Assembly: GCA_015680685.1 (NCBI GenBank)
Contig: MNCI01004747.1
Coordinates: 1 to 64,000 of the forward strand
Reading direction: 5' to 3'
Origin: Gnetum montanum
Lineage: Eukaryota > Streptophyta > Gnetopsida > Gnetales > Gnetaceae
Length of the DNA: 64,000 bases
Part shown: piece after piece, positions 23,856 through 36,570 of the stretch
How positions within the stretch are numbered: the stretch's first letter is position 1
Layout: each line of letters begins with the position of its first letter
Position numbers and translations under genes: made by a program
Notes under the pieces: generated by a model
What the model was told of the DNA's origin: nothing
What the model saw: the letters and a program-made list of their open reading frames with translations, nothing else
Database searches by the model: none

Positions 23856-25800
23856 ATGTCTTCTTCTTCTCATAGGTGAGATGACTCTAAGTCAATAGTA
23901 CTATAAGAATGTAGAATGGTGTACACTCATCTTGATGAGTTTGTACCTACTTTCACTTACATCCTCCATCAAGATGAAAAAATGTGGTGGAAAGAAATGG
24001 AGGGGAATGTTGTATTGCCACTTGATAGATATATTCCCAAGATGCTGCTCCAAACTGTTACAAGGTTAGGCATTGAGGAGCTTCATGGAGAGTACATTGT
24101 GAAATATCATGACTTTTGGGACTACCATCCCACTGACACACAACAAAAATGAGATCGATACTAGGAAAAGCACTATGAAGCCATGAAGGGGAAATGGTTC
24201 ACTAACCCCTTGTTCCTGCTAAATCAAAAGGATAATGAGGAACCTCTTTCTAAGGATTCTCAACATGTAGAATTTCCACCTCTTATCTCTGGTGAAGGGG
24301 AGTCAAACCCAAATCCTAAATCAATAATCAACAATCCAATTTTTGTTAATAGTGAGCCCCATGCTTGTGGGATCTCTACAAAAGGGAGTTGAAGTGGGAA
24401 CTGGGACAAGCATAATGATGATCACTCTAAGAATCATGGCTACAATAAATAGAGAGGAAGTGGTAAACACCATGGTGGTGGCAATCCTCCTCCCTCTTCT
24501 CGCTCTTCATCTGGAACAACTTCCTCCTTTGAATATAAAAAGAACCATAGGCAGTAAAACAACAATGATAATCGCAAAGATCACCATGAACAAAAGGATG
24601 GTAGGGGACATCACAAGCATCATCAAGACCATGACAACAAACCTCTAATGATCACTTAGAATATGCTCAACATCCTAGAGGCTATTAGAATTCCTACCAA
24701 ACATGTGAAAGATAATAGAATCAATATGCTAAACATGAACAATATTCCCAAATTTGAGGGGGGATATAACGCAGATCCTCAAACACATTTACAAGCCTTT
24801 CATGATGCTTGTGCCTTACAAAATATTGAAAATGATTAGCAAAAGCTCAAGCTATTTCCTAGAACACTCATCAAGGAAGTAGAAAGATGGTACTAGTCTC
24901 TGGAACTAGAATCAATCTGTCAATGGAGTATAATGCTAAAACTATTTAATGACAAGTATCAGATGTACTCTAGAGTGTTAAACCTATGAAGGAAAATCCA
25001 AGGATGGAAACAGGGAACACATGAACCCTTGGATACCACCATGGGTAGATATTATTCATTATTACATCAATGCCTTGGCCATGGTTACTCTTAGAGGAAA
25101 CAACTTCACCACATCATAGATGGGCTTCGCTCAGAAACACGGAGGACCTTGGGATCTATGCCCAAGGAAGATTGTCAAAATTAAAATCTTATCAAATATA
25201 AAGGCTAATTGAGCAGGTAGAAAAATAAGAAGGAGAGTTGAGAAAATGTGAAAGTGTAGAAGAATATAACAAGGATCCTTCCATTAGAAAGAAGGAGGTC
25301 CACTTCTGTGACAGTGAGGAAGAGTCACCTCTTGATGAGATGGTGCAAAGAAAGACCTTGTTGATCCAAAAATCTATTTAAAATTTTTTCCTAGCTAGAT
25401 AAAATGTAGGATTTATCGGATGAAAAATTCAAAATTACTCTAAAAATTGCAAAAGAATCAAGAGAGTAGAGTAGTGATCATGATTGTAGGAGGCAAAAAG
25501 AACTTGAACCTTCTTACCAAAGGGGTAAGGGCAAAGCTACTGTAATAGAAGAAGTTATGGAGACTAAATCAGATGATGATGGTGGATGTGACATCTACCA
25601 CTATGAAAATCTTAAGGGATGTTGCCCTATTATGTCATACTTATAGGAATTTGAGGTGTATGCACTTCATCCACAATTATAAAAAAGGTAAACACCCAGA
25701 CAATTACCTTATCCTTAAGGTAATCCCAAGTAATTCCACCAACAACAACCTTATTACCCAAGTGGAACTCCATCAAACCATATGAGTAGTATCAACAATG
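23856..25800 (+). pseudogene. E3 gag remnant with N-terminal extension
   Basis: An extension of about 280 codons (23856-24720) includes the acidic block QKDNEEPLSKDSQHVEFPPL and a His/Gly/Ser-rich linker. The usual gag core follows (MNNIPKFEGGYN, LQAFHDACALQNIEND, KLFNDKYQMYS). A decayed zinc-knuckle-like motif (CDIYHYENLKGCCP) is encoded near 25590. Stops occur every few tens of codons. Confidence 0.75.
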
Positions 25801-26330
25801 GCAACAACCACAGCCATTGGGGATGCTACCACCATAGCAATAGTATGTTGACAGGCAACTAGATTTGTATTGGTACTCTATTCAACAACCCCTATCTCCA
25901 TGTGACTCTTCCAGTCACGTTTCTCCTTTTTAGCATCACTACCACCCTCCTAAATATCACCAAACTCATTCTCCAAATCCTAGGGATGATCCCATATTCC
26001 ATCCATACCCTCTTCATGTGCTTACACATGTTCCTCCATCCTCAACATAACTATCACCTACTTCATCCATATAAGGTAAGCTTATAGCTTCAACATAATG
26101 CTATAAAAGCCATTAATCTACAACCAATTAATCAGTCAAGTGGCTTGGAATCTACATCTTGCAAATGACCATTCTTTCAATCCAACAGTCCTCCTAAGCC
26201 CTCAGAAACTCATATGGCTAGTCACCCTGCTCCTTCCTCATCCTCTGCAAATCATCAAATCGAGAGCCCTTCAAACCAAATGCCTTCAAAGATCTACATT
26301 GTTATGTTAACTCATGCCATATTTGGCTAG
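25801..26330 (+). other. E3 gag tail, decayed Pro/Gln/His-rich stretch
   Basis: This links the zinc-knuckle-like region to the protease. Translation is low-complexity and interrupted. No separate gene is visible. Confidence 0.5.
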
Positions 26331-27290
26331 ATTTGAACTAGCAACCTTCCCAAGAAATTAGCCAATCCTGGAAGTCCCCTTATCTATTTGTAGATTGTTG
26401 GAAATGAATCATGCAAAGCTCTTTTGAATTTAGGTTCTAGTGTTAATATGATTTCCCATGAGATGTATACTGCTTAGAACCTTCTACCTCTCAAGAATAG
26501 TAATATCACATTAGAATTGGCAAATTAATCCATCACTATTCCATTGAAACTAGTAGAAGATATTGTTACCACTATCTATGGATATTCTTATCCTGTCGAT
26601 TTCCTAGTAGTCAAAGTTGAGAATTGCAAGGGATATTTTCAAATCATTATGGAAAGGGTGCAGCTAAGTATTGTTGGTGCAAGAATGGGCATTAGAGATA
26701 TTTCCTTAGAAATTTTCAAGGAAATTGCATTCAAAAAGATCAAGAAAATGAGTTCCATGCATCACATACAACAATACAAGGTGTAACTAGGCATAGAAAC
26801 TTTGGTTTGTGAAAAGAGCATCCATTTTCACATGTAAGAAGTGTGCAAGTGGGGAAAATATTCAAAGGTGCCTATATGCAACAACCACAAAATAAGAGGG
26901 CATCCAATGATTGACAGCTAACTCTAAAAGAAACATAATTTGCATGAAATCAATTGAGAGCCTGACATGTGACAATGTCGTAGGCATGGGTTAACTAGAG
27001 AAAATTCATCACCAACTCTTTGATGATGAAAATGATGATAACTATTGGGAAGAGTTGGAAATCCCTCAAAATTTTAAACAAAAGCCCATAGAGTTAAAAA
27101 CTCTAACAGCTAACCTGGAATATGCATTTCTGAAAAATGAAAGCCTATTATAATCAATGCTAAAATTGCTCTTGAATAATAAGAGAAACTATTGAAAGTG
27201 GTTAGTATATGGCTAACAGATGGCCAACAACCTTTGCTTGGTCATATCTTAAACTCACTAGGATTGATTAATGAATATGCCAATACCATA
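26331..27290 (+). pseudogene. E3 protease and linker remnant
   Basis: The active-site region is decayed (CKALLNLGSSVNMISHEMY, Asp lost). The frame 26544-26786 (VEDIVTTIYGYSYPVDFLVV ...) is the protease C-terminal half. The linker follows (LEYAFLKNE, IINAKIALE). Confidence 0.75.
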
Positions 27291-27820
27291 TCTATATCAA
27301 TTCAACCATGAAGCCAAGGAAATAAACATACCAACAATTGAACCCCAAATTAAAGCAAATTCTCAAGGAGAACATAGAACAACTTCTCAAGGTAGGGTTC
27401 ATCTATCCTATTGCAGATAGTAAGTGAGTCATCCCAATCATGATTGTGCCAAAGAAAGATGTCAAGTGGCAAGTTTGGATTGATTTCAGGCTTTTGAACA
27501 TGGCAACATTTAAAGATCATTTCTATTGTCATTTGTCGATCAAGTGTTGGACACCATTTTTGAACTTTGTTATTATAGCTTTTTGGATGATTATAGCGGC
27601 TATAACCAAATTCAGATTACACCAAAGGATCAGGTTAGAACTACATTCATGAGTCCTTGGGGAACTTTTGCATATTGACAGATGTCTTTTGGTTTGTGCA
27701 ATGCTCCTGCCACATTCCAATGCTTGATCTTGAGCATCCTTTAGTAGCAAATTTGTAGTAGGATGGAAGTCTTCATGGATGACCTTTTTACTTATGGTGC
27801 TACATTTGAGCAAGCCTTGA
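27291..27820 (+). pseudogene. E3 reverse transcriptase, part before the E4 insertion
   Basis: IVPKKDVKWQVWIDFRLLN and the catalytic MEVFMDDLFTYG region are visible. The gene is cut by E4 within FEQALNH and continues at 36186 with LEQLLKRC. Confidence 0.8.
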
Positions 27821-27825
27821 ACCAC
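27821..27825. repeat. E4 target site duplication, left copy (ACCAC)
   Basis: ACCAC directly precedes the E4 LTR; the same five bases follow the other LTR at 36181-36185. Removing E4 with one copy restores the continuity of the host RT reading. Confidence 0.9.
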
Positions 27826-28674
27826 TGATGAGTTATCATTTTATTGGCTGTGATATCGCATATGTGATATCACATACACGATATCATAGCCTAGACGTGA
27901 TATCACGTACGCAATATCACAGCCTTTCTCCTCATCTATAAATAAGAGGTAGACAAATCTGGTAGGCAGTTTTTAGAGTTATTAAGTCTAAGTTTTCAAT
28001 ATGTTTTTAGTACATCATTTTTCCTCTCAATCCTTTTCTCCCAGTTCATGCCCACAGTGTGGTGATTGTAATTGTACGGCATCCTTATTCGAGTGTGACG
28101 TACTTGGACACGCACATGACTAGCAATAAAGATCGAGATTACTTCATCATTGCAACATCTACTTAGCTTAATTATTTATTTAATTTTTATTTACTATTTT
28201 CTTAGTTAACATCTTCTTACCCTAAACTCCTGTTAAACGTGGAATGAGCACGACTTAATCATGACCATTCAAGTGTGACTACTTGGTAACCCAGTAGCGT
28301 ACTTAGGCCATGCGCTTGGTAATCCCAGTGGTAGTCATGCACGAGGTCCAAGATGTGTACGGATGATTGAGGAATGGATGCTCATCGTACTTAGGCTAGT
28401 TAGATTCTCTCTCACTTTCTCTCTCCTAGCTTAGTTCATATTATTTTACATTATCTCCAGAAGTAGCATTAGTATAGGAACACATCATACATCTCACTCT
28501 AGACTAAACCATACGTGAAAAAGTTAACACTAGTCCAAATGGGAAGACAATGAACTACAATCTAAGAATAATTGTCTAGATACCACAACTAGTCCGTCTG
28601 TGGAGTTCAACCGGATCGTGCATGAAATGCTCGTATTCGTATGGTTGAGTGTAGGGGTACCTCACCACTCATCA
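27826..28674 (+). repeat. E4 5' LTR
   Basis: 849 bp, TGATGAG...CTCATCA. U3 27845-27925 is an array of GATATC palindromes alternating with TACG-type spacers. The TATA motif TATAAATA is at 27937-27944. Confidence 0.92.
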
Positions 28675-28675
28675 T

Positions 28676-28693
28676 TGGCGTCGTTGTCAGGGA
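28676..28693 (+). other. E4 primer binding site (tRNA-Asp type)
   Basis: 'tggcgtcgttgtcaggga' matches the complement of the plant tRNA-Asp 3' end at nearly all positions and begins one base after the LTR. Confidence 0.85.
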
Positions 28694-28779
28694 CGATGCT
28701 ACTTATCAAGATTAGTTATATCATACAAGGTCGTTGTATAGGAATTAACAATATATCTTTTAGGAAGAAATAATTACAA

Positions 28780-30800
28780 AATGTCACATACAAATTCACA
28801 CACAATTTCACAATCATGCCTCTCCTACAAGACTATGATAATATTACATCTAGTGAGGCAGTTCATTGGAGAACCAATGAATTATATGACAATGAATATT
28901 GAAGTACACAATCCGAGGTGGGGGTTTTTTATAAACATAAACGAAGGCAACATCATCCCAACGCACGAAAGCATAACTGACCTGATGACGATGAACCCCT
29001 ATTGGCCACTACAAGCCTAACGCAAATACAAGCTGTTCGAATCTCTCATAGGCATCGTAAAGAGAGCCTCCTACCTAGGCTCGATTTTAAAAACTTTCCT
29101 AATTTCATAGGAGGCTATAACTTAGATCCACAACAACATTTACAAGCCTTCTACGATGCCTGTGCATGGAACAACATTGATAATGATTGGCAAAAACTCA
29201 AGCTCTTTCCTATGACACTCGTTGGCCAAGCAAAAGTATGGTATAGATCGTTAAAACCAAATTCATTACAACATTGGCCAAAAATGGTAGAACTCTTTAC
29301 CAAAAGATATTAAACCTACGCAAGAGTGTCATCCTTGAGGAAATAAATCCAAGAGTGGAAACAAGCACAACATGAACCCTTGGACATGGCCTTAGAAAGA
29401 TATTATGCACTGTTAAACAATTGTCCAGGCCATGAGTTCTTTGAAGAAAGGCTAATGCACCATATCATTGATGGGCTTCATGATAAAACAAGAGAGATCC
29501 TAGGAATGTATGCCCAAGGTCAACTGTACGAACCACAAACCCATCAATGACAAGAGCTTATTAAGTGCATAGCAAAAGAAGAAGGAGAAATGGCTAGATG
29601 GGAGAGTGTTGAAAAACATCAACAGGACCAAAGTCTCAACTTAACAGAGGTCCATAATCATAAACAGGAGAAATCAACCTATCTCAAAGAGGAAGAACCA
29701 TCTTTGCCAGGACAAAAATCATTAGAGGAAGTCGAGGAAAAGATCAATAAGATGTTGGAATGGATGCATAAAAAGTGTGGAGAATATATCGATAATATTG
29801 GAGATAGAGTTTTGAAAACCCAAGAATCAAGACAAAGTATCACTAGACAATAGAAAATAAGGGATGAGGAAGATAACAGCTTAATGATCAATCATACATA
29901 TGAATGCAACATTTTCCTGTACGATCACGCCAAGGGCCAATGCCCAATCTTGTTACATTTATATGAGCATTGGGGAAGGACGTTACACCCAGAGTTCATA
30001 CAGAGATACTGTGTTTGATCATAGTGGCAACAATCCCAGTTGTGGGGGAAGCCACCCCTAAACTGGAGACACCCTTTGCATCATCTGAATTTAAAAGCTT
30101 ATCTAGTTCAACATCCTATTATCCCAACTAGGTCAACATACTCTATCTCGCCACATTATTATTCTCCTCAGTACTATTAGCCCATGTCCTCAACACAATC
30201 ATTGCCTTGTGTACCTCACACTTCTCCAAGATTTCAAGATTCTCATCCTTTTCCTCCTTCTACATCACTACCAACTGTTCCTGAAGTCTCTACACCATAG
30301 CAACAACCCACGAACGTTACTTGTGCTACTATTTCCAATAGTAGTGAGAGACCTCCTCAACATCAAAGGCGTCCCTTCTTTAGACATGACCATAGGAAGG
30401 GACAACACAGTTCCAAGGCCACTACATTCTCCAACACAGCACAAGTCCAACACTGTGGTGCATCCTTCTCTTCAAACCCAATGCTTCGTGTTACTTCATT
30501 AGGGCCACCAATCAACACTCCAACAACCATATGGCCCAATGAATACAGCCATGGAGAGTGACATCTTGATCCTTGCATACCATCTTATGGTCCCAAGTAT
30601 CATAGTGGGTCAACTCTTTATCTGAGAGCCACATCTCATAAATTGCCCCACTATGCTTACTATAATCAAGTGTGTGAACCCCAATGGGGTAAGTATGACC
30701 AAGTTGCAATCTTTCCAACATGCAAGGATCCTCATCTTTCATTTATTAATCCTTTCCATGCTCAACCGTTTAGTTATGGGGGATATTCCCCATTTTAATA
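28780..30800 (+). pseudogene. E4 gag remnant
   Basis: It starts with MSHTNSHTISQ. The core at 29002-29313 has FPNFIGGYNLDPQQHLQAFY and WYRSLKPNSLQHWPKMVELF, resembling a retrotransposon gag domain. The frame 29590-29853 is charged and coiled-coil-like. The zinc-knuckle-like motif CNIFLYDHAKGQCP is near 29910-29950. A Pro/Ser/His-rich tail with frameshifts runs to about 30790. Confidence 0.8.
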
Positions 30801-32760
30801 ACAAGCAGGATTAATAAATATTTTTCATTTTCTTTAATTTTTAATTTTTAATTTTACAATTTTTGTTTTCCAATTTTTCACCTTTTAATTTCTTGTTTTA
30901 TCTTTTTATCTTTTTGTCTTTTTATCTTTTTATCTTTTTACAAGTAATCCCATCTACGAATAAAACACTCATATGGCTCATTGGTTGAGGTGTGTTCTAT
31001 GTTATCGAGTCTCAAACGATCAATTATTTGGACAATAAGCCCATTACACCCACTCATCCATTCTACAAATAAGAGGTTTTGTTCAAGGGTACATTGATAT
31101 TCTTGACATTCTTAAAAATTAAAATTAATTTTGTGTTCATTGTACCCAAAATGAAGAGGGATGGATCAAGAGGGAATGATTAGGGTGTGACATCAAGGGG
31201 ACTTACAGATTCTCTTTGGTGACGTCTGTAAGAGTTATCATGCAACGTGGTTGTACTAAGATCCTTGTAGATCTAATGCAAAATGGGAGTAAGAGTAACC
31301 AAAAGGCACTCAAAAATCCAATGTTGTTCTAGGGGATCCACTGGAAAGACATGCATCCATGCCTGAAGTTTTGCGGCTTCTCTAGATTCAACAATCGAAA
31401 AAAAAGAAGAGAAAAAAAAAACAACAACAAAGGAAGTGCCACAAAGCAAAAAGCACTCCTCCCTTGAACAAAATGTCAAGTGATCATATGCCTTGTTGTT
31501 CTGGTACTCTCATAGTCGCTCATCATGGGATGAAACAATGCGATGTCACTGATCAAAGAAATGGACTTGGTCCTGATCTTGGAACGACGGGTTACTAACA
31601 CATTAATCATGCTTTACACGTAGAATTCACTATGCGCTAGGTCAATTACCTCATGTCCCAATCTCTACAATCCCTTCCGTAGTCCATCTCATCTTGCTGT
31701 TCATGTAATTGTAGCTCATGTCTCGTATAGCGTAGAATTCTTACCTCATCCCTGTGATACTTACATGTGTGTGTTTGTGGAACCAGTGTGGATTACATTT
31801 AACCCTTCGAGTGCCCACAGACACTTTTAAGTCTGGTTACGCAAGGGCATTATAGGTTGGAACTTGCTTTGGGGAGGACCCATTTGCGTAATTTTTGTAA
31901 TTTGCATTCATAACACATCTTCCACACACCATCTATTACCCTCAGTGTATTTTCAATGATATTCTTTCCCTTATTACTATCCCTCCGAATTCCAATGTTC
32001 CTATGAACCATCACATGGCCTTTTTTCTCTCCCTTACCACCTAAGGCCTTATTGATCAATTCCACCCACACATAATTATTCATGCCTTTAGAACTAGTTA
32101 AATTACCCATGAACCCTTTAACACTTGTCCACATGTCCTTAGTTTCCATCATTCATTTCAGAAAAATCTTCAAAATTCAGTATATTCCCTCATGCCTTAA
32201 CATCGATAGGCCGCAATATCGCGTCACAAAAATATATATATACGTGACCACCCCCCCCCCCCATCACTTGCCATCATTTTCAACTATTCATGTTGGGGGA
32301 GTTTTTCAAATTTCTCTCTATGACTTGCGATTGCGCGTCCCTTACTTCCATACCTATATCTTGCTCGCTGGTCCTCCGATTTTCATTCCGTCTGAACCTA
32401 CTTGAACCCAGAGTGTTCAGCTTAGTCATGGGGGAGGGGCACACGCCAAATAGTGCATAAATTTTTGGAATTTTTCATCACCCAAAGGACATTATCAAGG
32501 GTAATTAGTTATAACATTAAGGACAAATGTGCCAAAAATAATTTTATCCCCTTAGTTACACTGGAAAAATAGATTTAGAAACCACCTAAGCAAAAAGGAC
32601 TCAATATTATGATCTTTCGAGGACATGTAATTAATGTCACATAGAGATAAAAATAATTCCATTAAGGCAAGCAGTAAGGTATNTAATTCCATTAAGGCAA
32701 GCAATAAGGTATAACCTAACTTTGGAAACAACCTTACTAACGATTGACCCCATGTGATTG
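30801..32760 (+). other. E4 noncoding spacer replacing pol
   Basis: A T-rich run (30820-30945) and then the family spacer follow gag directly. The conserved block is at about 31870 (ctttggggaggaccca). Other landmarks are a purine run at 31398-31425, a (C)n tract at 32250-32263 and a GATATC-like trace near 32212. No gene. Confidence 0.7.
32683..32683. other. Single-N assembly join
   Basis: A 29-bp sequence (32654-32682) is repeated with one mismatch immediately after the N (32684-32712), as if overlapping contig ends were abutted. Confidence 0.8.
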
Positions 32761-32764
32761 TAGA

Positions 32765-34940
32765 TGGTCCCAAAACACGGACAATAGGAAGGTCTTGCTT
32801 AAGGTGGGAGCAAACGACCTAGGAGAAGTGGTTTGAAGAATGAAAGACAAGGAAGCTTGCGTTGCCCTTCCCTTGCCTTATCAGGAAGCTGTGTAGACAT
32901 GCTGGTATCAGAGGATACACCAATGATGTCCTCCAAAAAGCCCAAAATGCTTCATATGCTGAACTGCTAAAGCCACCAGCTGCAAGGAAAATCACTGGTG
33001 AGACGCTGGGGCAGGAACAAGAAAAGGAAAAAATGGCAAGGCCAACTACAACTCAACTTGCAGGACCTAGCCAACTTTCAAGCATGGGACCCAGCCAACA
33101 ACAAGAAGCATGACCTAGCATGGGCCAGCAGGATCAACCACCACCACCGTCGCAAGATTACAGACCTTCAATGAGCCATCTCCAGGCCATCACTGAGATG
33201 GCCATTTGGGGAAGTTGTGATGATGCAAATCTCTTCCACATCATCAATGATGCCATACAGCCCATGGTTTCTTTGGATCACACAAGGGGGGAAGTGTCCA
33301 TCCATACAAGAGGAGAGGAGAGCACTTGATCACAACAGATCTCAAGGAATGCTACATCTTTTCAAGTCCAATTAGAAACTGGTGAGGGGTCCATAGTGGT
33401 GGTCATGCAGCACTAGGATGTAGCAAGAGCCACAAAAGTGATCACAGACCACATTAAGGAATCATTTAATGTACCTGTTATGCCACTGGCAGACCTTACA
33501 GGAGCACAAGATGCTCAAACTCTGGTCGAAACCTCAATGACTCTTGCAGAACATGAGGATGTACTTGATCGATTGCTACAAACAGGACAAGTAATGACGT
33601 CCCTGTTTGACATTCCTTAGGATGTTACAGTAATTCAATTAGACCTCATTTCCACCAAGGGGAAGCTAGTCTTGATAGAGATGAGGGTCGAGCATGCTGA
33701 AGTAGAGGTGCAAAAATTGCAAGAAAGGCTTGTGGCCCTACAAGCAGCACAGCGGGATCCTTCGCAATTTGTTCCCACAAACCAGTTTGACACTTTCAAA
33801 ACTAAGAAACTGACCAAACTATTGATGAAGAATAAGAAGGTGGAAGAAGAAAAAGAGAAGGCTATTTGGGATGCCTCTATAGCACAAGTGCAAACTTATG
33901 TGCATACCAAGGCACTTAAGGCCTTACAAGAGGAAAACAAGCAACTTGTTGCTGAAAACCTTCGGTTGACCTCTATGGAAAAGCAAAAGAATGTTCTCGA
34001 AGAACATTTTTACCAATTATGAAAACAACTCATCTGGGTCAACCAGGACATAAACCATTTAGCCAGGGAAAATCGAACCCTCTCAATGGAGTAGGTACGT
34101 GCCATCCGCCAGAAGATGGCTATTGAAATAAGCACATGGCAGAATGAGGCTAAATAGCATGAAAAGATAAAGGAGCACTTCTGGGACTAGGTGGGGATTT
34201 ATAAACATATCATTGAGAAGGAGATCCATATGGCCAAGGCCCACATCANCTGGGGATTTATAAACATATCATTGAGAAGGAGATCCATATGGCCAAGGCC
34301 CACATCAAATCTCTCAGTGCTCAACACACTGATTGGCAGGCCATAGTGGACACATATGCATTTGCCCACCAGGTGGAAGTTAAGAATTGGGACCTGTAGA
34401 TCCAGGATCTTACAGAATACATGGAGTTGGCAAACTTGTAGTATGCCAACCTTACCATGTTAATAGCAGGGTGCCCGAGAGCAGAGCTCGAGCAATAGGT
34501 AGCCACCACCTACATCAAATATGAAACAGAATTTGTAGAACACAAGAAGATATTGTAAAAACTAGAGATTGCAAATTCTGAACTTGAGGTGGTTAAAGCA
34601 AGCTACTAGGAACAAAAAAGTGTCACAACAAACTTGGCTTGATAGCTTGCAAATTTTCAAGAATACAGAGACAAAGCCAGAGCCTACGAGGAGGAATAGC
34701 AGGTGTTTGCAGCTTGGTATGTTAAGGCAAATAAAATGTTTCCGTAACTACCCTGCACATGGGAGGTGCCAACTCCATCAAACATTGGAACATTAGCATG
34801 GAAGGTAGAGGATCCCCGAACTGAAGAGGAGAAACTCTAGGCCATACTTCAATGCCATCAAGTCCCAAGACCTAGAGCACAAGACAAGAGAAAGTCATCC
34901 ATGGAAGAGCCACCGCCACCAGGAACTACATGAGTTCCAT
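32765..34940 (+). pseudogene. E4 ORF3 remnant (coiled-coil protein)
   Basis: It begins with a short start-like region, then RKLCRHAGIRGYTNDV (as in E1 and E3). The frame 32862-33113 is Gln/Pro/Ser-rich, and 33672-34022 is the best-preserved coiled coil (Glu/Lys/Leu heptads). It ends near GGAN-VPTPSNIG-type sequence at about 34765. The 58-bp repeat around 34249 is an assembly duplication, not biology. Confidence 0.65.
34249..34249. other. Single-N assembly join
   Basis: 57 identical bases lie on both sides (34192-34248 and 34251-34307). This indicates an unmerged overlap. Confidence 0.9.
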
Positions 34941-35110
34941 CAATTTTGTAGCTATAGGATTTTCTTTCACATTCTTTGTGTTGTGTCTCAATTTTGTTCT
35001 GATTCCACACTATGGCATGAACCCATTCTCACCAGTCAATAATCCCATACCTATCCACTGTGTAATCAATTGAGCTTGTTCTCATTGTAACTCAAGGACA
35101 AGTTTTCATT

Positions 35111-35124
35111 CAGTCGTGGGGGTA
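35111..35124 (+). other. E4 polypurine tract
   Basis: 'cagtcgtgggggta' immediately precedes the 3' LTR start TGATGAG. Confidence 0.85.
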
Positions 35125-36180
35125 TGATGAGTTATCATTTTATTGGCTGCGATATCACATACGTGATATTGCATACGCAATATTGCATACATGATATCGC
35201 GTACGCGATATCACGTACGCAATATCGTAGCTTAGAAGCGATATCGCATACGCAATATCGTAGCTTGTCTCCTCATCTATAAATAAGAGGTAGAAAGATC
35301 TAGTAGGAAGTTTTTAGAGTTATTAAGTCTAAGTTTTTAATAAGTCTTTAGTACATCAGTTTTCCTCTCAGCCCTTCATGTACACAATATCGTAGCCTAG
35401 AAGCGATATCACATACGCGATATCGCAACCTGTCTCCTCATCTATAAATAAGAGGTTGACAGATATGGTAGGTAGTTTTTAGAGTTATTAAGTCTAAGTT
35501 TTCAATAAGTTTTTAGTACATCAGTTTTCCTCTCAACCCTTTTCTCCCAGTGCATGCCCGCAATGTGGTGATTGTAATTGTATGGCATCCTTATTCAAGT
35601 GTAACGTACTTGGACATGCACATGATTGGCAATAAAGATTGAGATTACTTCATCATTGCAACATCCACTTAGCTTAATTATTTATTTAATTCTTATTTAC
35701 TATTTTCTTAGTTAACATCTTCTTACCCTAAACTCTTGTTAAACGCAGAATGAGCACGACTTAATCATAAGCATTCAAGTGTGACTACTTGGTAACCCAG
35801 TAGCATACTTAGGCCATGCACTTGGTAATCCCAATGGTAGTTTTGCACGAGGTCCAAGACATGTACAGATGATTGAGGAATGGATGCTCATCACACTTAG
35901 GCTAGTTAGATTCTCTATCACTTTCTCGCTCCTAGCTTAGTTCATTTTATTTTCCATTATCTCCAAGAGTAGCATTAGTATAGGAACACATCATACACCT
36001 CACTCTGGACTAAACCATACGTGACAAAGTTAACACTAGTCCAGATGGGAAGATAGCGAACTGCGATCTAAGAATAACTGTCTAGATACCACAACTAGTC
36101 CTTCTACGAAGTTTGACCGGATTGTGCGTGAAATGCTCGTATTCATATGGTTGAGTGTAAGGGTACCTCACCACTCATCA
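35125..36180 (+). repeat. E4 3' LTR with duplicated promoter region
   Basis: 1056 bp against 849 in the 5' copy. The extra length is largely a tandem duplication of about 165 bp carrying GATATC motifs, the TATA motif and downstream sequence. TATAAATA occurs at 35278-35285 and again at 35443-35450. Confidence 0.9.
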
Positions 36181-36185
36181 ACCAC
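36181..36185. repeat. E4 target site duplication, right copy (ACCAC)
   Basis: Matches 27821-27825. Confidence 0.9.
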
Positions 36186-36570
36186 CTTGAGCAATTATTA
36201 AAAAGATGTTTGGAGATAAACCTGCAACTCAATTAGCAAAAGAGCCATCTAATGATTCAAGAGGGCATAGTCTTAGGGCACCGAATCTCACAAGCAAGGA
36301 TTGAGGTAGACCCTGAAAAGATAAGAGTCATCCAAGGAATAACCCATCAACTAGAAACAATTAAAAATGTCTAGTCACCCTTAGACACACTGGTTACTAC
36401 CAGTGATTCATGGAGAATTTTTCTAAAATTGCAAAACCATTGGTCAAGCTAATAAAGAGAGATGCTTCATTTGTTTAAACTAAGGAATTGAAAATGCATT
36501 CCAATAACTAAAGTAGAAACTCGTAAAAATCCAATTCTACGAGCACTAGACTAGTCCAAACCATTTCATA
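36186..36570 (+). pseudogene. E3 reverse transcriptase, part after the E4 insertion
   Basis: LEQLLKRCLEINLQLN, then GIVLGHRISQARIEVDPEKI, the conserved connection region of gypsy RT, in broken frames. Confidence 0.8.

Larger units (their letters stand above)
27826..36180 (+). mobile_element. E4: pol-less (non-autonomous) Athila-like element nested in E3
   Basis: It has complete LTRs, a primer site, a gag remnant, a T-rich spacer, ORF3 and a polypurine tract, with a perfect 5-bp duplication. No protease, RT, RNase H or integrase similarity is seen anywhere between gag and ORF3. The two LTRs differ by roughly 6-8% by eye, mostly transitions, so it is the youngest clear insertion here but still old. 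Two single-N joins (32683, 34249) sit inside. Confidence 0.9.

Noticed and set aside
27845-27925. Possible CRISPR-like or satellite array
   Set aside because: The GATATC words vary in spacing, have no unique spacers of uniform length, and sit in U3 of an LTR.
34192-34307. Tandem repeat inside ORF3 as a protein repeat
   Set aside because: The exact identity on both sides of a single N points to an assembly duplication.
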